Shown: piece by piece, positions 26,775 to 36,928 of the stretch | How positions within the stretch are numbered: the stretch's first letter is position 1 | How the letters are laid out: each line of letters starts with the position of its first letter | Origin: Clostridium tyrobutyricum DSM 2637 = ATCC 25755 = JCM 11008 | GTDB lineage: Bacteria > Bacillota > Clostridia > Clostridiales > Clostridiaceae | Assembly (NCBI RefSeq): GCF_000359585.1 | Contig: NZ_APMH01000017.1 | Location: 16,668-80,667 of the forward strand | Direction: 5' to 3' | Length of the DNA stretch: 64,000 bases | The notes under the pieces: generated by a model | Seen by the model: only the letters and a program-made list of their open reading frames with translations | Told to the model about the DNA's origin: nothing | Database searches by the model: none | Program-made: the position numbers and the translations under genes

Positions 26775-28205
26775 ATGGATGTGATTGAATCGAATAAATA
26801 TTTTTTGAAATTTGATCGTCAAGGAATAATTAAATATAAGGCTATAGCAAAGCATATAAAAAAGCTAATTGACTCGAATATTGTAAAAGATGGAGAGAAA
26901 TTACCTTCTATAAGAAAATTATCTGAATATTTAAATGTAAATAGTATAACTATTGTAAATACATATAAAAAGCTTGAAAGTGAAGGATATGCTTTTCAAA
27001 AGATGGGCAGCGGAACATATGCCAAGAGAAAAGATATAAATAAAAATTTTCGAAGAGAGTACTCAAAAGTACTAAAAAAGATATCTAATAACGGTTATAC
27101 AGAGTATATGGATTTTACAGGAGAAACTCCAAATGGAGATTTTTTTCCTGTAAAGTCTTTTAAAAATGTAATAGATGAAGTCCTTGACAGAGATGGTGCC
27201 AAGGCTCTTATTTGTCAGGAAGTTTTAGGATATGAAGGACTTAGAGACAGTATAAGTCATATTTTTTGGAATAATAAAATTAATAGTGAGGATATATTAA
27301 TAGTTTCAGGAGCACAACAGGGAATAGATATAGTATCCAAAGCTATAGTTAATACAAATGATGGTGTGATTTTGGAAAAACCAACTTATAGTGGAGCATT
27401 ATCCGTATTTAAATGGAGGAGAGCTGCGATATTTGAAGTACCTGTGGATAAAGATGGTTTGAATATTAATAAGTTTGAAAAAATATTAAGAAAAAATACT
27501 ATAAAGTGTTTTTATACGATGAGTTATTTCCAAAATCCAACAGGTATGAGTTATAGCTATGAAAAGAAAATACAGATACTTAATTTAGCACAAATATATG
27601 ATTTTTATATTATAGAAGATGATTATTTATCAGAACTTATTTATGATGACAGAATAAAATATAATAGTTTTAAAAGTTTAGATACTAATGATAGAGTAAT
27701 ATATATAAAGAGTTTTTCAAAAATATTTTTGCCTGGAATAAGGATTGGTTATTTAGTACCTCCTAAGAGATTTAAAGAGGGCATACAAAACTGTAAAATA
27801 AACACTGACATATCTACTTCAAGTATTATGCAGAGGGCACTTGATCTATATATTAGAAAGGGATTTTGGAGAAACTATATAGATAAGTTGAATAGTGTCT
27901 ATTCACATAGATATGATTATACAAAGTACTGTCTTATAAAATATTTGAAAGATAAAGCAGTATTTAATGACCCCGGAGGAGGACTACATTTTTATTTGAG
28001 AATACTAGATGAAATCTCTATAAATACAATTCAGCTTTTTAATGAAGCTAAAAGTAGAAAAATACTAATAACTCCTGGAACTTTATTTTATAAGAACCCA
28101 TTAGATGGACAAAAATATTTCAGGTTGAGTTTTTCCCAGGTAAAAGATGAAGATATAAAAACAGGGATTAATATTATATCAGATATTATGAACCAAAAGA
28201 GGTAA
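26775..28205 (+). CDS. MocR-family regulator (GntR winged helix fused to an aminotransferase fold)
   Basis: 476 residues. The N-terminal GntR winged helix is ITVNTYKKLE-like (KLPSIRKLSEYLNVNSITI, about residues 43-61). The class I/II aminotransferase domain follows, with NPTGMSYSYEKK and the PLP-Lys in KSFSKIFLPGIRIGYL. MocR proteins use PLP and often an amine or amino-acid ligand to control nearby genes; PdxR and GabR are examples. The start ATG has only a weak site (AAATGGATG), so coupling to the upstream gene is likely. Its target is probably its own operon. Confidence 0.88.
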   Translation: MDVIESNKYFLKFDRQGIIKYKAIAKHIKKLIDSNIVKDGEKLPSIRKLSEYLNVNSITIVNTYKKLESEGYAFQKMGSGTYAKRKDINKNFRREYSKVLKKISNNGYTEYMDFTGETPNGDFFPVKSFKNVIDEVLDRDGAKALICQEVLGYEGLRDSISHIFWNNKINSEDILIVSGAQQGIDIVSKAIVNTNDGVILEKPTYSGALSVFKWRRAAIFEVPVDKDGLNINKFEKILRKNTIKCFYTMSYFQNPTGMSYSYEKKIQILNLAQIYDFYIIEDDYLSELIYDDRIKYNSFKSLDTNDRVIYIKSFSKIFLPGIRIGYLVPPKRFKEGIQNCKINTDISTSSIMQRALDLYIRKGFWRNYIDKLNSVYSHRYDYTKYCLIKYLKDKAVFNDPGGGLHFYLRILDEISINTIQLFNEAKSRKILITPGTLFYKNPLDGQKYFRLSFSQVKDEDIKTGINIISDIMNQKR

Positions 28206-28209
28206 TGTT

Positions 28210-28887
28210 ATGGGATTAAATGGAATGTTGAAAGTAGATTGGAATGATATAGATTCTTATACTACTGAAGAGATAAGTTATTTTTTGTCTCTGGAAGGCA
28301 AAAGCATAGATTCTATAAGTAAAATAAGAAATTTAGATAGAAAGACAATTGAAAAGCATATAATAAGTGGTAAAATAAAATATGGGATTTTGGCTAAAAG
28401 TGGCAGCGAAAAACAACTGTTTTATGAAATATGTACATCTGGAAAATTTGATAAAATAAATGTACTTAAAAATTTAGACAAGTTTAATGAAAAAAAATTA
28501 GTTGAATTTATAAAGTTGAATTATATAAACATGCGAACCAAAGATAAAGAAACTGCACTTTGGATACTAGGAGAAATAGGGGATATGGAGGTCTTTGATG
28601 TTCTAGTAAAGGGAGTAGTCCATAAACACGTAAATGTTAGAAGAATGGCAGTTTCTGCTATTGGAAAATTAGGTGACAAATTAGGAAATAAGTTAGGAGA
28701 AAATGCACTTATAAGAGCGTTAGATGATACAAACCCCCAAGTTATAATGTATGCTATAAAGGCTTTGATTAAAATAAAAAGTGAAAAAGCAGTGAAAAAA
28801 ATAGAATGTATAAAAAATAATACAGATAAGGAATATTTGAAGATATGCTCAGAACAATATTTAAATATTATTAAACAAAATATTTAA
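28210..28887 (+). CDS. HEAT-repeat protein with N-terminal helix-turn-helix-like region
   Basis: 225 residues, ATG 4 nt after the MocR stop with AAGAGG in that gene. The first 60 residues (TTEEISYFLSLEGKSIDSIS, then RNLDRKTIEKHI) look like a small DNA-binding HTH. Residues from about 115 on are HEAT/PBS-lyase-type repeats (ETALWILGEIGDMEVFDVLV, NVRRMAVSAIGKLG, NPQVIMYAIKALIKI). Such repeats are protein-binding scaffolds. Function unknown; it is cotranscribed with MocR upstream and YigZ downstream. Confidence 0.75.
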   Translation: MGLNGMLKVDWNDIDSYTTEEISYFLSLEGKSIDSISKIRNLDRKTIEKHIISGKIKYGILAKSGSEKQLFYEICTSGKFDKINVLKNLDKFNEKKLVEFIKLNYINMRTKDKETALWILGEIGDMEVFDVLVKGVVHKHVNVRRMAVSAIGKLGDKLGNKLGENALIRALDDTNPQVIMYAIKALIKIKSEKAVKKIECIKNNTDKEYLKICSEQYLNIIKQNI

Positions 28888-28901
28888 AAGAGGTGAAAAG
28901 T

Positions 28902-29561
28902 TTGGGTTATTTTACAGTGAAGGATGAGTCTCGATATGAATTTGAAGAAAAAAAATCCATATTTATAGGTCGTGTAAAGAGAATTTATTCTGAAGATGAA
29001 GCCAAAAAATTTATAAATAAAATAAAAGGCGGTGAAAAAGAAGCTAGGCATAATGTATATGCCTATGCTATAGGAGAGAATATGAATATACAAAGATATA
29101 GTGATGATGGTGAACCGCAAGGTACAGCAGGATTACCTATCCTTGGAATAATCAAAAAAAATAAAATAACAGATGTTATAGTAGTAGTTACAAGATATTT
29201 TGGAGGAATTCTATTAGGAAAAGGAGGTCTTCTAAGAGCTTATTCCAAATCTGCGTCCAAGGCTATAGAAGATAGCGGTATAATAGAAAAAATTAAAGGT
29301 GTAGAGCTTGATATAATAGTAAACTATGAAGACTTGGACAAGATTAAGCATGGTTTTGAAAAGGAATTGTGGCATATAGAAAATATAGATTATTCAGATA
29401 AAGTTAAAATTTTAATGTACTGTCCATTGGAATGTAATGATAAAGTCATAAATAAGACTATAGATATAACTAGGGGAAAATGTCAGGTGATAGTTGGAGA
29501 TGAAGAAGACTATTTTAAAATGGAAAATAGATTGTATAGGGAAGAAGATTTGTGTGAATAA
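28902..29561 (+). CDS. YigZ/IMPACT-family protein
   Basis: 219 residues from a TTG at 28902, chosen because AGAGGTG lies seven bases upstream; the GTG at 28893 is inside that site. The N-terminal domain has KKSIFIGRV, the ARHNVYAYAIG segment, SDDGEPQGTAG and VVTRYFGGILLGKGGLLRAYS, all diagnostic of UPF0029 (YigZ/IMPACT). The C-terminal 60 residues are the DUF1949 ferredoxin-like domain. The molecular role in bacteria is not settled; a link to translation control is known for the eukaryotic relative. Confidence 0.9.
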   Translation: MGYFTVKDESRYEFEEKKSIFIGRVKRIYSEDEAKKFINKIKGGEKEARHNVYAYAIGENMNIQRYSDDGEPQGTAGLPILGIIKKNKITDVIVVVTRYFGGILLGKGGLLRAYSKSASKAIEDSGIIEKIKGVELDIIVNYEDLDKIKHGFEKELWHIENIDYSDKVKILMYCPLECNDKVINKTIDITRGKCQVIVGDEEDYFKMENRLYREEDLCE

Positions 29562-29620
29562 ACGTTTATATGATATAATATTTAAGATTTTATATAAATG
29601 GTATTTGGGAGGGAATAAAT

Positions 29621-30358
29621 ATGTCAGGACATTCAAAATGGCATAATATACAAGCTAAAAAAGGTAAAATAGATGCCCAAAGGGGAAAGATATTTACCAA
29701 AATAGGTAAAGAAATTGCAATTGCAGCAAAAGATGGTTCAAATCCGGATACAAATTCAAAACTTAGGGATGTTATTGCAAAGGCAAAATCCAACAATATG
29801 CCTCAAGATACAATAAATAGAGCAATAAAAAAAGGTTCTGGCGAAATGGAAGGACTAAATTATGAAGAAGTTACATATGAAGGTTATGGACCAAGTGGTG
29901 TAGCCATAATAGTTAAAGCTCTTACTGATAATAAAAATAGAACTGCAGGAAATGTTAGAACTGCATTTACAAGAAGTGGTGGCAACTTAGGAGCTAACGG
30001 ATGTGTAGGCTATATGTTTCATACTAAAGGTCAGATAATAATAGAAAAAACAGATGATATGGACGAAGATGACATGATGATGAAAGCTTTGGATGTGGGT
30101 GCAGAAGATTTTGAGGCTCAGGATGAAGTATTTGAAATAACTACTACCATAGAAGATTTTGGAGATGTGAGAGATTCACTTGAATCACAGGGATTTAAAT
30201 TTATATCAGCTGATATTATTATGATACCAGATACTCTGACAGCTGTTGATATGGAAACTGCTGAGAAGGTTCAAAAACTTATAGATAAACTTGAAGATGA
30301 TGATGATGTTCAAAATGTCTATCACAATGCGGATTTCCCTGATGAATTTGATGATTAA
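29621..30358 (+). CDS. YebC/PmpR-family protein
   Basis: 245 residues, ATG behind GGGAGGG. It opens with the invariant [18 protein letters not shown], followed by [15 protein letters not shown] and [19 protein letters not shown]. This is the YebC/TACO1 family. Members were described as DNA-binding regulators and more recently as ribosome-associated factors that help translate proline-rich sequences. Conserved length. It is followed by a strong terminator. Confidence 0.94.
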   Translation: MSGHSKWHNIQAKKGKIDAQRGKIFTKIGKEIAIAAKDGSNPDTNSKLRDVIAKAKSNNMPQDTINRAIKKGSGEMEGLNYEEVTYEGYGPSGVAIIVKALTDNKNRTAGNVRTAFTRSGGNLGANGCVGYMFHTKGQIIIEKTDDMDEDDMMMKALDVGAEDFEAQDEVFEITTTIEDFGDVRDSLESQGFKFISADIIMIPDTLTAVDMETAEKVQKLIDKLEDDDDVQNVYHNADFPDEFDD

Positions 30359-30364
30359 AACATT

Positions 30365-30408
30365 AAAAACCAGTCCACATAATGCATTGTGTGGACTGGT
30401 TTTTATTT
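30365..30408 (+). terminator. Intrinsic terminator after the YebC gene
   Basis: A perfect 14-bp stem (AAAACCAGTCCACA / TGTGGACTGGTTTT) with a 10-nt loop, followed by TTATTTTA. It starts 7 bp after the stop codon. Confidence 0.92.
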
Positions 30409-30478
30409 TACTTAGGGGGGAATGGGTGGGAATATAGATAGATTTGGTTTTTGCATAAATTATCTATATTCTCTTTAC

Positions 30479-31303
30479 TTACTTATTATTATATGTTGAT
30501 ATGTTTTTAAGATGATTTGAATATGTTTCAGAAAATATATGTTCATTTGTTCTATTATCCAACACATAATAAAGATATTTTGTATTTGCAGGATGAACAG
30601 CTGCAGATATTGACTTAGTGCCTGGATTACATATCGCTGATGGTGGTAATCCAGTGTTCAAATAGGTATTATATGGAGATTTTACTTTTAAATCTTTGTT
30701 ATATAATTTATCCTTATGTCCAATTATATATAAAATAGTTGCATCTATCTGAAGAGGCATGTTTTTGTTTAATCTATTATAAATAACACTTGATATTTTG
30801 GGCCTGTCTACATCTTTTTTTGCTTCTTTCTCTATTAAAGAGGCTATTATTACAACATCTTTTGTATTGAGATTGTTTTTAGTTATATACTCTTTATAAG
30901 GCTGTATGTGGATTGCAAATGCATTGAGCATTTCAACTACAATTTCCCTGCTGGACATCTTCTTATTAAAGGAATATGTAGCAGGATACAAGAAACCATC
31001 CAATTTATGTTTGTTATTTGGAATACTTTTTAAAAACCAATAATTAGTATCTTTATCACTTTCCCAATTTTCAACTGCATCCATAAAGTCATATTTTGTA
31101 ACCAATCCTGATTTTTCTAGCGCTTGGCCTATTTGTTCAGTTGTGTATCCTTCGGGTATTGTTACTTTTACTATATTTGTATTGTTTCTAAAATGTCTGC
31201 TTATATAAGGAATATTCCTCAGACAAAATACTCCATATATGGCCAAAATAAAAACAATAGCTACGAATATAAATTTTTTTGATTTCATAATTACAAAGTT
31301 CAT
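30479..31303 (-). CDS. mltG: Endolytic murein transglycosylase MltG
   Basis: 274 residues, with an N-terminal membrane helix at about 10-28. A LysM-like part (VTIPEGYTTEQIGQALEKSG) leads to the YceG catalytic domain with Glu158 in ASLIEKEAKKDVDRPKIS, then VIYNRLNKNMPLQIDAT and NTGLPPSAICNPG. MltG cuts nascent glycan strands at the membrane and sets chain length. Neither this ATG nor the in-frame ATG five codons later has a clear ribosome site, so the exact start is open. Confidence 0.92.
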   Translation of the reverse strand: MNFVIMKSKKFIFVAIVFILAIYGVFCLRNIPYISRHFRNNTNIVKVTIPEGYTTEQIGQALEKSGLVTKYDFMDAVENWESDKDTNYWFLKSIPNNKHKLDGFLYPATYSFNKKMSSREIVVEMLNAFAIHIQPYKEYITKNNLNTKDVVIIASLIEKEAKKDVDRPKISSVIYNRLNKNMPLQIDATILYIIGHKDKLYNKDLKVKSPYNTYLNTGLPPSAICNPGTKSISAAVHPANTKYLYYVLDNRTNEHIFSETYSNHLKNISTYNNK

Positions 31304-31516
31304 ATATAGCGTAACTAATTAAGCTAAGAACTAATTTCAACTCCTTCTGTATTTATATATTTAATCTTATATTAGTATAACATATCTGCAAATATCATTA
31401 TTAAAATTTAGTAATAATTTAAAAATATAAGAAATTGCTGATTTTAATGTAAAAGTAAATAATATATGTATAATATTAGCACATCATGTCCATAATAATC
31501 AGTAAGGAGGGATATT

Positions 31517-32089
31517 ATGGATATAAGAAAATTTCGTACAGCATCATTAGTTGTTTTAACCATTTTAGTATTTGGTATAAGTTATTATATATGTGTAAAT
31601 AAAATACAGGATTATGATAGTACAAAAAATTATAATTTTGTAAAGACAAATTCAAATGTAGACAATATAATGTCTAAAAATGGAAATATAATATTGAAAA
31701 TAAAATATGCTAAAAGTGGGGCAGTTCAAATTCAAGAAGAAAAATCAGCAGGTAATCTGGCGGGAAAAACTAAAAGTCAGATAGAAAATATTTATAAAGG
31801 CAGGGGCTATAAGATGTATAGCTTTAATCCACTTGAAGCAGTTATGATTAAAGAAGTGGATAAGTATGAACCAAATAAATATGTAGTTGGCATAAAAGAT
31901 GGAGCAGTAGCAATATATAAAACAGATGCGGATGGCAGCATGTTTATAGAAGATTCATCAAGGGATATAACGGATATAAAAATAAATAGATTGAAACCCA
32001 AGGATATAGAAATGCTGACCAAAGGAGATAAATATTTTCAATGTGACACCCTGAATGATGCTGAAGCACGCCTTGAAGACTATGAATAA
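31517..32089 (+). CDS. BofC-like membrane-anchored protein
   Basis: 190 residues, ATG after AAGGAGGG. One N-terminal membrane helix (about 9-28) is followed by an exported domain. The last 80 residues (KYVVGIKDGAVAIYKTDADG, then a DTLNDAEARLEDYE end) resemble the BofC C-terminal domain. In B. subtilis, BofC is a forespore protein that delays sigma-K activation through SpoIVB, and bofC lies shortly before ruvAB, as here. The N-terminal half is divergent, so function is inferred from domain and synteny. Confidence 0.7.
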   Translation: MDIRKFRTASLVVLTILVFGISYYICVNKIQDYDSTKNYNFVKTNSNVDNIMSKNGNIILKIKYAKSGAVQIQEEKSAGNLAGKTKSQIENIYKGRGYKMYSFNPLEAVMIKEVDKYEPNKYVVGIKDGAVAIYKTDADGSMFIEDSSRDITDIKINRLKPKDIEMLTKGDKYFQCDTLNDAEARLEDYE

Positions 32090-32090
32090 T

Positions 32091-32108
32091 AGCCTTTGAG
32101 GCTTTTTG
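32091..32108 (+). terminator. Short hairpin with T-run after the BofC-like gene
   Basis: AGCC-TTTGA-GGCT followed by five T. The stem is only 4 bp, so termination, if any, is weak. It lies right after the stop codon. Confidence 0.4.
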
Positions 32109-32221
32109 ACGTTAGTTGTATTTAATTACTTGAATAAACGTTTTTAAAATGATAAAGTATTATGTGTTACAATTATTTCTTTAATTTTTGGAAAGTATTA
32201 TTATTTTTGGAGGAAGTTTCA

Positions 32222-32815
32222 GTGTATGAGTATATAAAAGGAATTTATGCAGGTATGAATAAAGACTACATAATAGTGGAAAACAACGATATTGGATATA
32301 GAATAAATACATCTGGAAGTACCATTGCTAATATTCCTAAAATTGGAGATCACATATTGGTCTATGTAACTCAAATAGTAAGAGAAGATTTTATTGGATT
32401 ATATGGATTTTTAACTAGAGAAGAACTGTTTATGTTCAATTTGTTGCTTGGAGTAAATGGTATAGGAGCGAAAGCTGCATTGTCACTGTTGTCTATAACT
32501 AATGTAAACAACTTAAAATATGCTATAATAACTAAAGATGAAAATACAATAATCAGAGCTCCCGGCATAGGTAAAAAAACTGCCCAAAGAGTTATATTGG
32601 AGCTAAAGGATAAAATAGACTGCAAGGAAATAGATCAACTTAATGGTAATGAAGATGAGTTGAATGCAAATAATGAAAACTTATCTGAAGCACTAGAGGC
32701 GCTCATTTCTCTTGGGTATTCTCAAAAAGAAGCATCAAAGGCATTGGATTCAATAAAAATTGGTGATTCTGTTGAAGTTATTATTAAAGATGCACTTAAA
32801 TTTTTAATGGGTTAG
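32222..32815 (+). CDS. ruvA: Holliday junction helicase subunit RuvA
   Basis: 197 residues from a GTG at 32222 with GGAGGAAG upstream; this gives the standard RuvA length and N-terminus (YEYIKGIYAG). The OB domain, the two helix-hairpin-helix motifs (LLGVNGIGAKAALSLLS, IIRAPGIGKKTAQRVILELK) and the small C-terminal domain III (ALEALISLGYSQKEASKAL) are all present. RuvA binds four-way junctions and loads RuvB. A terminator-like hairpin lies before it, so it may begin its own transcript with ruvB. Confidence 0.96.
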   Translation: MYEYIKGIYAGMNKDYIIVENNDIGYRINTSGSTIANIPKIGDHILVYVTQIVREDFIGLYGFLTREELFMFNLLLGVNGIGAKAALSLLSITNVNNLKYAIITKDENTIIRAPGIGKKTAQRVILELKDKIDCKEIDQLNGNEDELNANNENLSEALEALISLGYSQKEASKALDSIKIGDSVEVIIKDALKFLMG

Positions 32816-32830
32816 GTTAGGTGAGTAAAT

Positions 32831-33862
32831 ATGGAAGATAGAATTGTAACTCCTTCTGTTTTAGACGGGGAAGGAGAAAACGAGTATAGTTTAAGACCTA
32901 AAAAACTCAATGAATATATAGGACAGGAAAATGTAAAAAACAAGCTTAAGATATTTATACAAGCTGCGAAAAATAGAAATGAAGCATTGGATCATGTGCT
33001 GTTTTATGGTCCGCCAGGTCTTGGAAAAACTACTCTTGCAAATATAATAGCCCGTGAAATGGGTGGAAATTTGAAGGTTACATCAGGACCTGCTATAGAA
33101 AAAGCAGGTGATTTGGCTGCAATACTTACAAATTTAAATAATATGGATGTACTTTTTATAGATGAAATACACAGGTTGAATAGAAGTGTAGAAGAAATAT
33201 TGTATCCAGCCATGGAGGATTATGCACTTGACATAGTAATAGGTAAAGGTGCTTCAGCAAAATCCATAAGACTGGATTTGCCGAACTTTACACTCATAGG
33301 TGCAACTACGAGAATTGGACTTTTAACAGCACCGCTTAGGGATAGGTTCGGAATGTTATGTCCTATGGAATTCTACAGTGAAGACGAACTCAGTGAAATT
33401 ATATTGAGATCTGCAGATATACTCAATATAAAAATTGATGCTCAGGCTGCAAAAGAGATAGGAAGAAGATCGCGCGGCACTCCAAGAATTGCCAATAGAA
33501 TATTAAAAAGAGTAAGGGATTATTCGGAAGTTAAGGGTAATGGAATCATAGATATGGAAAGCAGCAAAGCTGCACTTAAACTCCTTGAAGTTGACAATGA
33601 AGGATTTGATAGTATAGACAATAAAATACTTAAGGCTATAATTGATAATTTTAATGGAGGTCCTGTTGGATTGGAAACCCTGGCTTATTTTATAGGAGAG
33701 GAACTGGATACAATACAAGATGTATATGAGCCCTATTTAATCCAAAAAGGTTTTATAATAAGAACTCCAAGAGGAAGAATGGCATCAGATAGTGCATATA
33801 GACATTTTAATAGAACCAGATCAGACAAAAAATCAAGACAATCAACTTTATTTGATAAATAG
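32831..33862 (+). CDS. ruvB: Holliday junction branch migration ATPase RuvB
   Basis: 343 residues, ATG after AGGTGA. AAA+ motifs: Walker [12 protein letters not shown], Walker [12 protein letters not shown], sensor 1 [12 protein letters not shown], and the Arg finger region PLRDRFGM. The C-terminal winged helix ([17 protein letters not shown]) binds DNA. Forms hexameric rings that drive branch migration with RuvA. ruvC is not adjacent, as is usual in Firmicutes, where RecU serves instead. Confidence 0.97.
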   Translation: MEDRIVTPSVLDGEGENEYSLRPKKLNEYIGQENVKNKLKIFIQAAKNRNEALDHVLFYGPPGLGKTTLANIIAREMGGNLKVTSGPAIEKAGDLAAILTNLNNMDVLFIDEIHRLNRSVEEILYPAMEDYALDIVIGKGASAKSIRLDLPNFTLIGATTRIGLLTAPLRDRFGMLCPMEFYSEDELSEIILRSADILNIKIDAQAAKEIGRRSRGTPRIANRILKRVRDYSEVKGNGIIDMESSKAALKLLEVDNEGFDSIDNKILKAIIDNFNGGPVGLETLAYFIGEELDTIQDVYEPYLIQKGFIIRTPRGRMASDSAYRHFNRTRSDKKSRQSTLFDK

Positions 33863-33907
33863 AGTTGTAATTGTGTAATTTGAATCGTACGAAATGGAGT
33901 GAATAAA

Positions 33908-34933
33908 TTGCGAATAACAGATTTTGATTTTTATCTACCAAAGGAACTTATTGCACAGCATCCTTTAAAACAGAGGGATGAGGCAAGACTTATGGTACTT
34001 GATAAAAATAGCGGCAATGTTGAACATAAGGTATTTAGGGATATAATAGATTATTTGAATCAAGGAGATTGTCTTGTCTTAAATGATACAAGAGTACTTC
34101 CTGCAAGGTTAATAGGCAGCAAAGAGGGAACAGGGGGTAAGATGGAAATCCTGTTACTTAAGAGAACAGAGGATGATACATGGGAAACTTTAGTTAAACC
34201 TGGTAAAAGAGCTAGAGTAGGAAGTCGGTTTAACTTTGGAAATGGCGAATTGAAGGCTGAAATACTCGAAGAAAAGGAAGATGGAAACAGGATGGTAAAA
34301 TTTGAATATGCCGGTATATTTGAGGAAGTACTGGACAGACTTGGACAAATGCCTCTTCCACCATACATAAAGGAAAAACTGGAAGATAAGGAAATGTATC
34401 AGACAGTATATTCAAAGGAAGAAGGATCTGCGGCAGCTCCTACAGCAGGACTTCATTTTACAAAAGAACTTTTGAGCAAAATAGCTGAAAAGGGAGTAGA
34501 GATTGCATTTTTGACATTGCATGTAGGTCTTGGTACATTTAGGCCGGTTAAAGTTGAGAATATTGAAGATCATGACATGCATTCTGAATACTACCGTATG
34601 ACTAAAGATACTTCAGATAAGATAAATAAAGCTAAAGAGACAGGACATAAAATAGTAGCGGTAGGTACAACATCCTGTAGGACTCTAGAGACTATAGGAG
34701 ACGAAGATGGAAGAGTAAGAGAACAATCGGGATGGACAGATATATTTATTTACCCTGGTTACAAATACAAAGTGGTGGATAATCTTATAACCAATTTTCA
34801 CCTGCCTGAATCAACATTAATAATGCTTGTAAGTGCACTTTGTGGAAGAGAAAATATACTGAATGCTTACAAAATTGCAGTAGATGAGGAATACAGGTTT
34901 TTTAGCTTTGGAGATGCCATGTTCATAAAATAG
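33908..34933 (+). CDS. queA: S-adenosylmethionine:tRNA ribosyltransferase-isomerase QueA
   Basis: 341 residues from a TTG at 33908 with GGAG eight bases upstream; the GTG nine bases earlier overlaps that site. Motifs: [41 protein letters not shown] and [12 protein letters not shown]. It transfers ribose from SAM to preQ1-modified tRNA, making epoxyqueuosine. The next gene, tgt, inserts preQ1, so the two act in order on the same tRNAs (GUN anticodons). Confidence 0.96.
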   Translation: MRITDFDFYLPKELIAQHPLKQRDEARLMVLDKNSGNVEHKVFRDIIDYLNQGDCLVLNDTRVLPARLIGSKEGTGGKMEILLLKRTEDDTWETLVKPGKRARVGSRFNFGNGELKAEILEEKEDGNRMVKFEYAGIFEEVLDRLGQMPLPPYIKEKLEDKEMYQTVYSKEEGSAAAPTAGLHFTKELLSKIAEKGVEIAFLTLHVGLGTFRPVKVENIEDHDMHSEYYRMTKDTSDKINKAKETGHKIVAVGTTSCRTLETIGDEDGRVREQSGWTDIFIYPGYKYKVVDNLITNFHLPESTLIMLVSALCGRENILNAYKIAVDEEYRFFSFGDAMFIK

Positions 34934-34945
34934 GGGGAATAATCA

Positions 34946-36079
34946 ATGTATAAGCTTCTTAAAAAACAAGGAAATGCAAGACGTGGACAGTTGACAACAG
35001 TACACGGAGTAGTTCAAACACCTGTATTTATGAATGTAGGCACATTGGCAGCTATAAAAGGTGCTGTTTCAAGTGTTGACTTGAGAAATATTGGATGCCA
35101 GGTGGAATTGTCAAATACATATCATTTAAGTTTAAGACCAGGAGACGAGGTTATTAGAAAACTTGGAGGTCTTCATAAATTTATGAATTGGGATAGACCT
35201 ATTTTAACGGATTCAGGTGGATTTCAGGTGTTTTCCCTGGCAAAGATAAGAAAAATAAAGGAAGAAGGAGTCTATTTTAGTTCTCATATTGATGGAAGAA
35301 AAATATTTATGGGACCTGAAGAGAGTATGAGAATTCAAAGCAATCTTGCATCAACTATAGCTATGGCATTTGATGAATGCATTGAAAATCCTTCACCTAG
35401 AGAATATGTCCAAAAATCTGTAGAGAGAACTACAAGATGGCTTGAAAGATGTAAAGCAGAAATGAATAGATTGAATTCAATGCCTGATACTATAAATAGA
35501 AAACAGATGCTATTTGGAATAAATCAAGGCGGTACATATGATGATATAAGAATAGAACATGCCAAGGCGATCAGTGACTTGAACCTGGATGGTTATGCCA
35601 TTGGAGGGTTGGCTGTTGGTGAAACTAGTGAAGAAATGTATAGGATAATAGAAAAAGTTGTACCACATTTACCTCAAGATAAGCCTATATATTTAATGGG
35701 AGTTGGAACTCCTACAAATATACTTGAAGCAGTAGAAAGAGGGGTAGATTTTTTTGATTGTGTACTTCCTGCAAGAAATGGGAGGCATTCTCATGTGTTT
35801 ACAGACCATGGACAATTGAATCTCTTAAATGCAAAGTATGAATTGGATGATAGTCCAATTGACTATAATTGCAGTTGCCCGGTTTGCAAAAATTACAGCA
35901 GAGCTTATATAAGACATTTATTTAAAGCAAAGGAAATGCTAGCTATGAGACTTTGTGTCATGCATAATTTATATTTTTATAATAATTTGATGAGTGAAAT
36001 AAGAGATGCTATTGATGGAAATTACTTTCCAAAATATAAAGAACAAAAAATCCAACAATGGAATGAAAGTAAAAAATAA
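34946..36079 (+). CDS. tgt: tRNA-guanine transglycosylase
   Basis: 377 residues, ATG behind AGGGGGA. It exchanges G34 for preQ1 in tRNAs with GUN anticodons. Visible motifs are the active-site ILTDSGGFQVFSL, MAFDECIENP, GGLAVGE, LMGVGTPTNILEAV, VLPARNGRH and the zinc site CSCPVCKNYSRAYIRHL (three Cys plus a downstream His). Length is standard. It sits between queA and yajC, the conserved Firmicute order. Confidence 0.97.
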   Translation: MYKLLKKQGNARRGQLTTVHGVVQTPVFMNVGTLAAIKGAVSSVDLRNIGCQVELSNTYHLSLRPGDEVIRKLGGLHKFMNWDRPILTDSGGFQVFSLAKIRKIKEEGVYFSSHIDGRKIFMGPEESMRIQSNLASTIAMAFDECIENPSPREYVQKSVERTTRWLERCKAEMNRLNSMPDTINRKQMLFGINQGGTYDDIRIEHAKAISDLNLDGYAIGGLAVGETSEEMYRIIEKVVPHLPQDKPIYLMGVGTPTNILEAVERGVDFFDCVLPARNGRHSHVFTDHGQLNLLNAKYELDDSPIDYNCSCPVCKNYSRAYIRHLFKAKEMLAMRLCVMHNLYFYNNLMSEIRDAIDGNYFPKYKEQKIQQWNESKK

Positions 36080-36094
36080 CAAGGAGGTATAAAT

Positions 36095-36394
36095 ATGAAG
36101 AATTTAGGAACATTTGCACCATTCCTTATTGTCATTATAGTGTGTTATCTATTTATGTTTCTTCCTGAAAGCAAGAGAAGAAAAAAATATAGCAGCATGC
36201 TTGGTGAACTTAAGGTAAACGATGAAATTATAACAAAGGGAGGAATAATAGGAAAAGTTACCAACATACAGGATAAAGAAATTACACTTCAGACAGGACC
36301 GGACAGAGTAAAAATAAAGCTCAGTAAAAGTGGTATATTGAATGTTTTGTCAAGTAGAAGCACTTCAGAAGTGTCTAAAAGCGAAGATAAATAA
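36095..36394 (+). CDS. yajC: Preprotein translocase subunit YajC
   Basis: 99 residues, ATG behind AAGGAGG. One N-terminal membrane helix (about 8-24, PFLIVIIVCYLFMFLPESKR in part) is followed by the small cytoplasmic domain with EIITKGGIIGKVTNI. YajC joins SecDF as an accessory of the SecYEG channel. secD and secF lie 2.2 kb downstream, with the SCIFF system in between. Confidence 0.93.
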   Translation: MKNLGTFAPFLIVIIVCYLFMFLPESKRRKKYSSMLGELKVNDEIITKGGIIGKVTNIQDKEITLQTGPDRVKIKLSKSGILNVLSSRSTSEVSKSEDK

Positions 36395-36455
36395 ATTATA
36401 AGTAATAAAGCATCTTTCATCTACATAAATACTATTAGATGGGGGGTGTTTTAAT

Positions 36456-36821
36456 TTGGAAAAATATAATTATATTCCTGCTGCCGAAGGTGTACTTAGA
36501 AGTTTTATAATTACAGTGTTGATGCTTTTGATGTTTGCTGTAGTAATGACATTTGTTGAAGTAAATGAATTTGTGAATTCTATTTTTTATGTTGTAACAA
36601 CTATCCTGAGCATAATGTATGGTGCAATATATGCTTCAAGAAAAATAAAGAGAAAAGGTTGGCTTGTAGGAATTATAGTTGCGATTTTGTATATAATCAT
36701 ACTATACATAGTCTCTATAATTTCAGGAAATTCTTCTGTAATTGGTTCTGAAGGTATTAAAAGATTGATACTTGCACTTCTTGTAGGTGGAATGTCAGGC
36801 ATAATTGGGGTTAATCTTTAG
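36456..36821 (+). CDS. TIGR04086-family membrane protein (YrzE-like)
   Basis: 121 residues, TTG start behind GGGGGG. Four hydrophobic segments and a central basic loop (ASRKIKRKGWLVG), ending LLVGGMSGIIGVNL. This matches the TIGR04086 small membrane family that follows yajC in many Clostridia and Bacilli. Function unknown. The TTG is the only in-frame start with a proper site. Confidence 0.8.
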   Translation: MEKYNYIPAAEGVLRSFIITVLMLLMFAVVMTFVEVNEFVNSIFYVVTTILSIMYGAIYASRKIKRKGWLVGIIVAILYIIILYIVSIISGNSSVIGSEGIKRLILALLVGGMSGIIGVNL

Positions 36822-36928
36822 TTGGTTAATTCTTTGTAAATATAGGTTGTATCTAAGTTTACAAACTTTATTTTAAGAATAATTTATGTTATAATCAAAC
36901 AGAAACCTTTAAGAATGGGGGAAATTAA

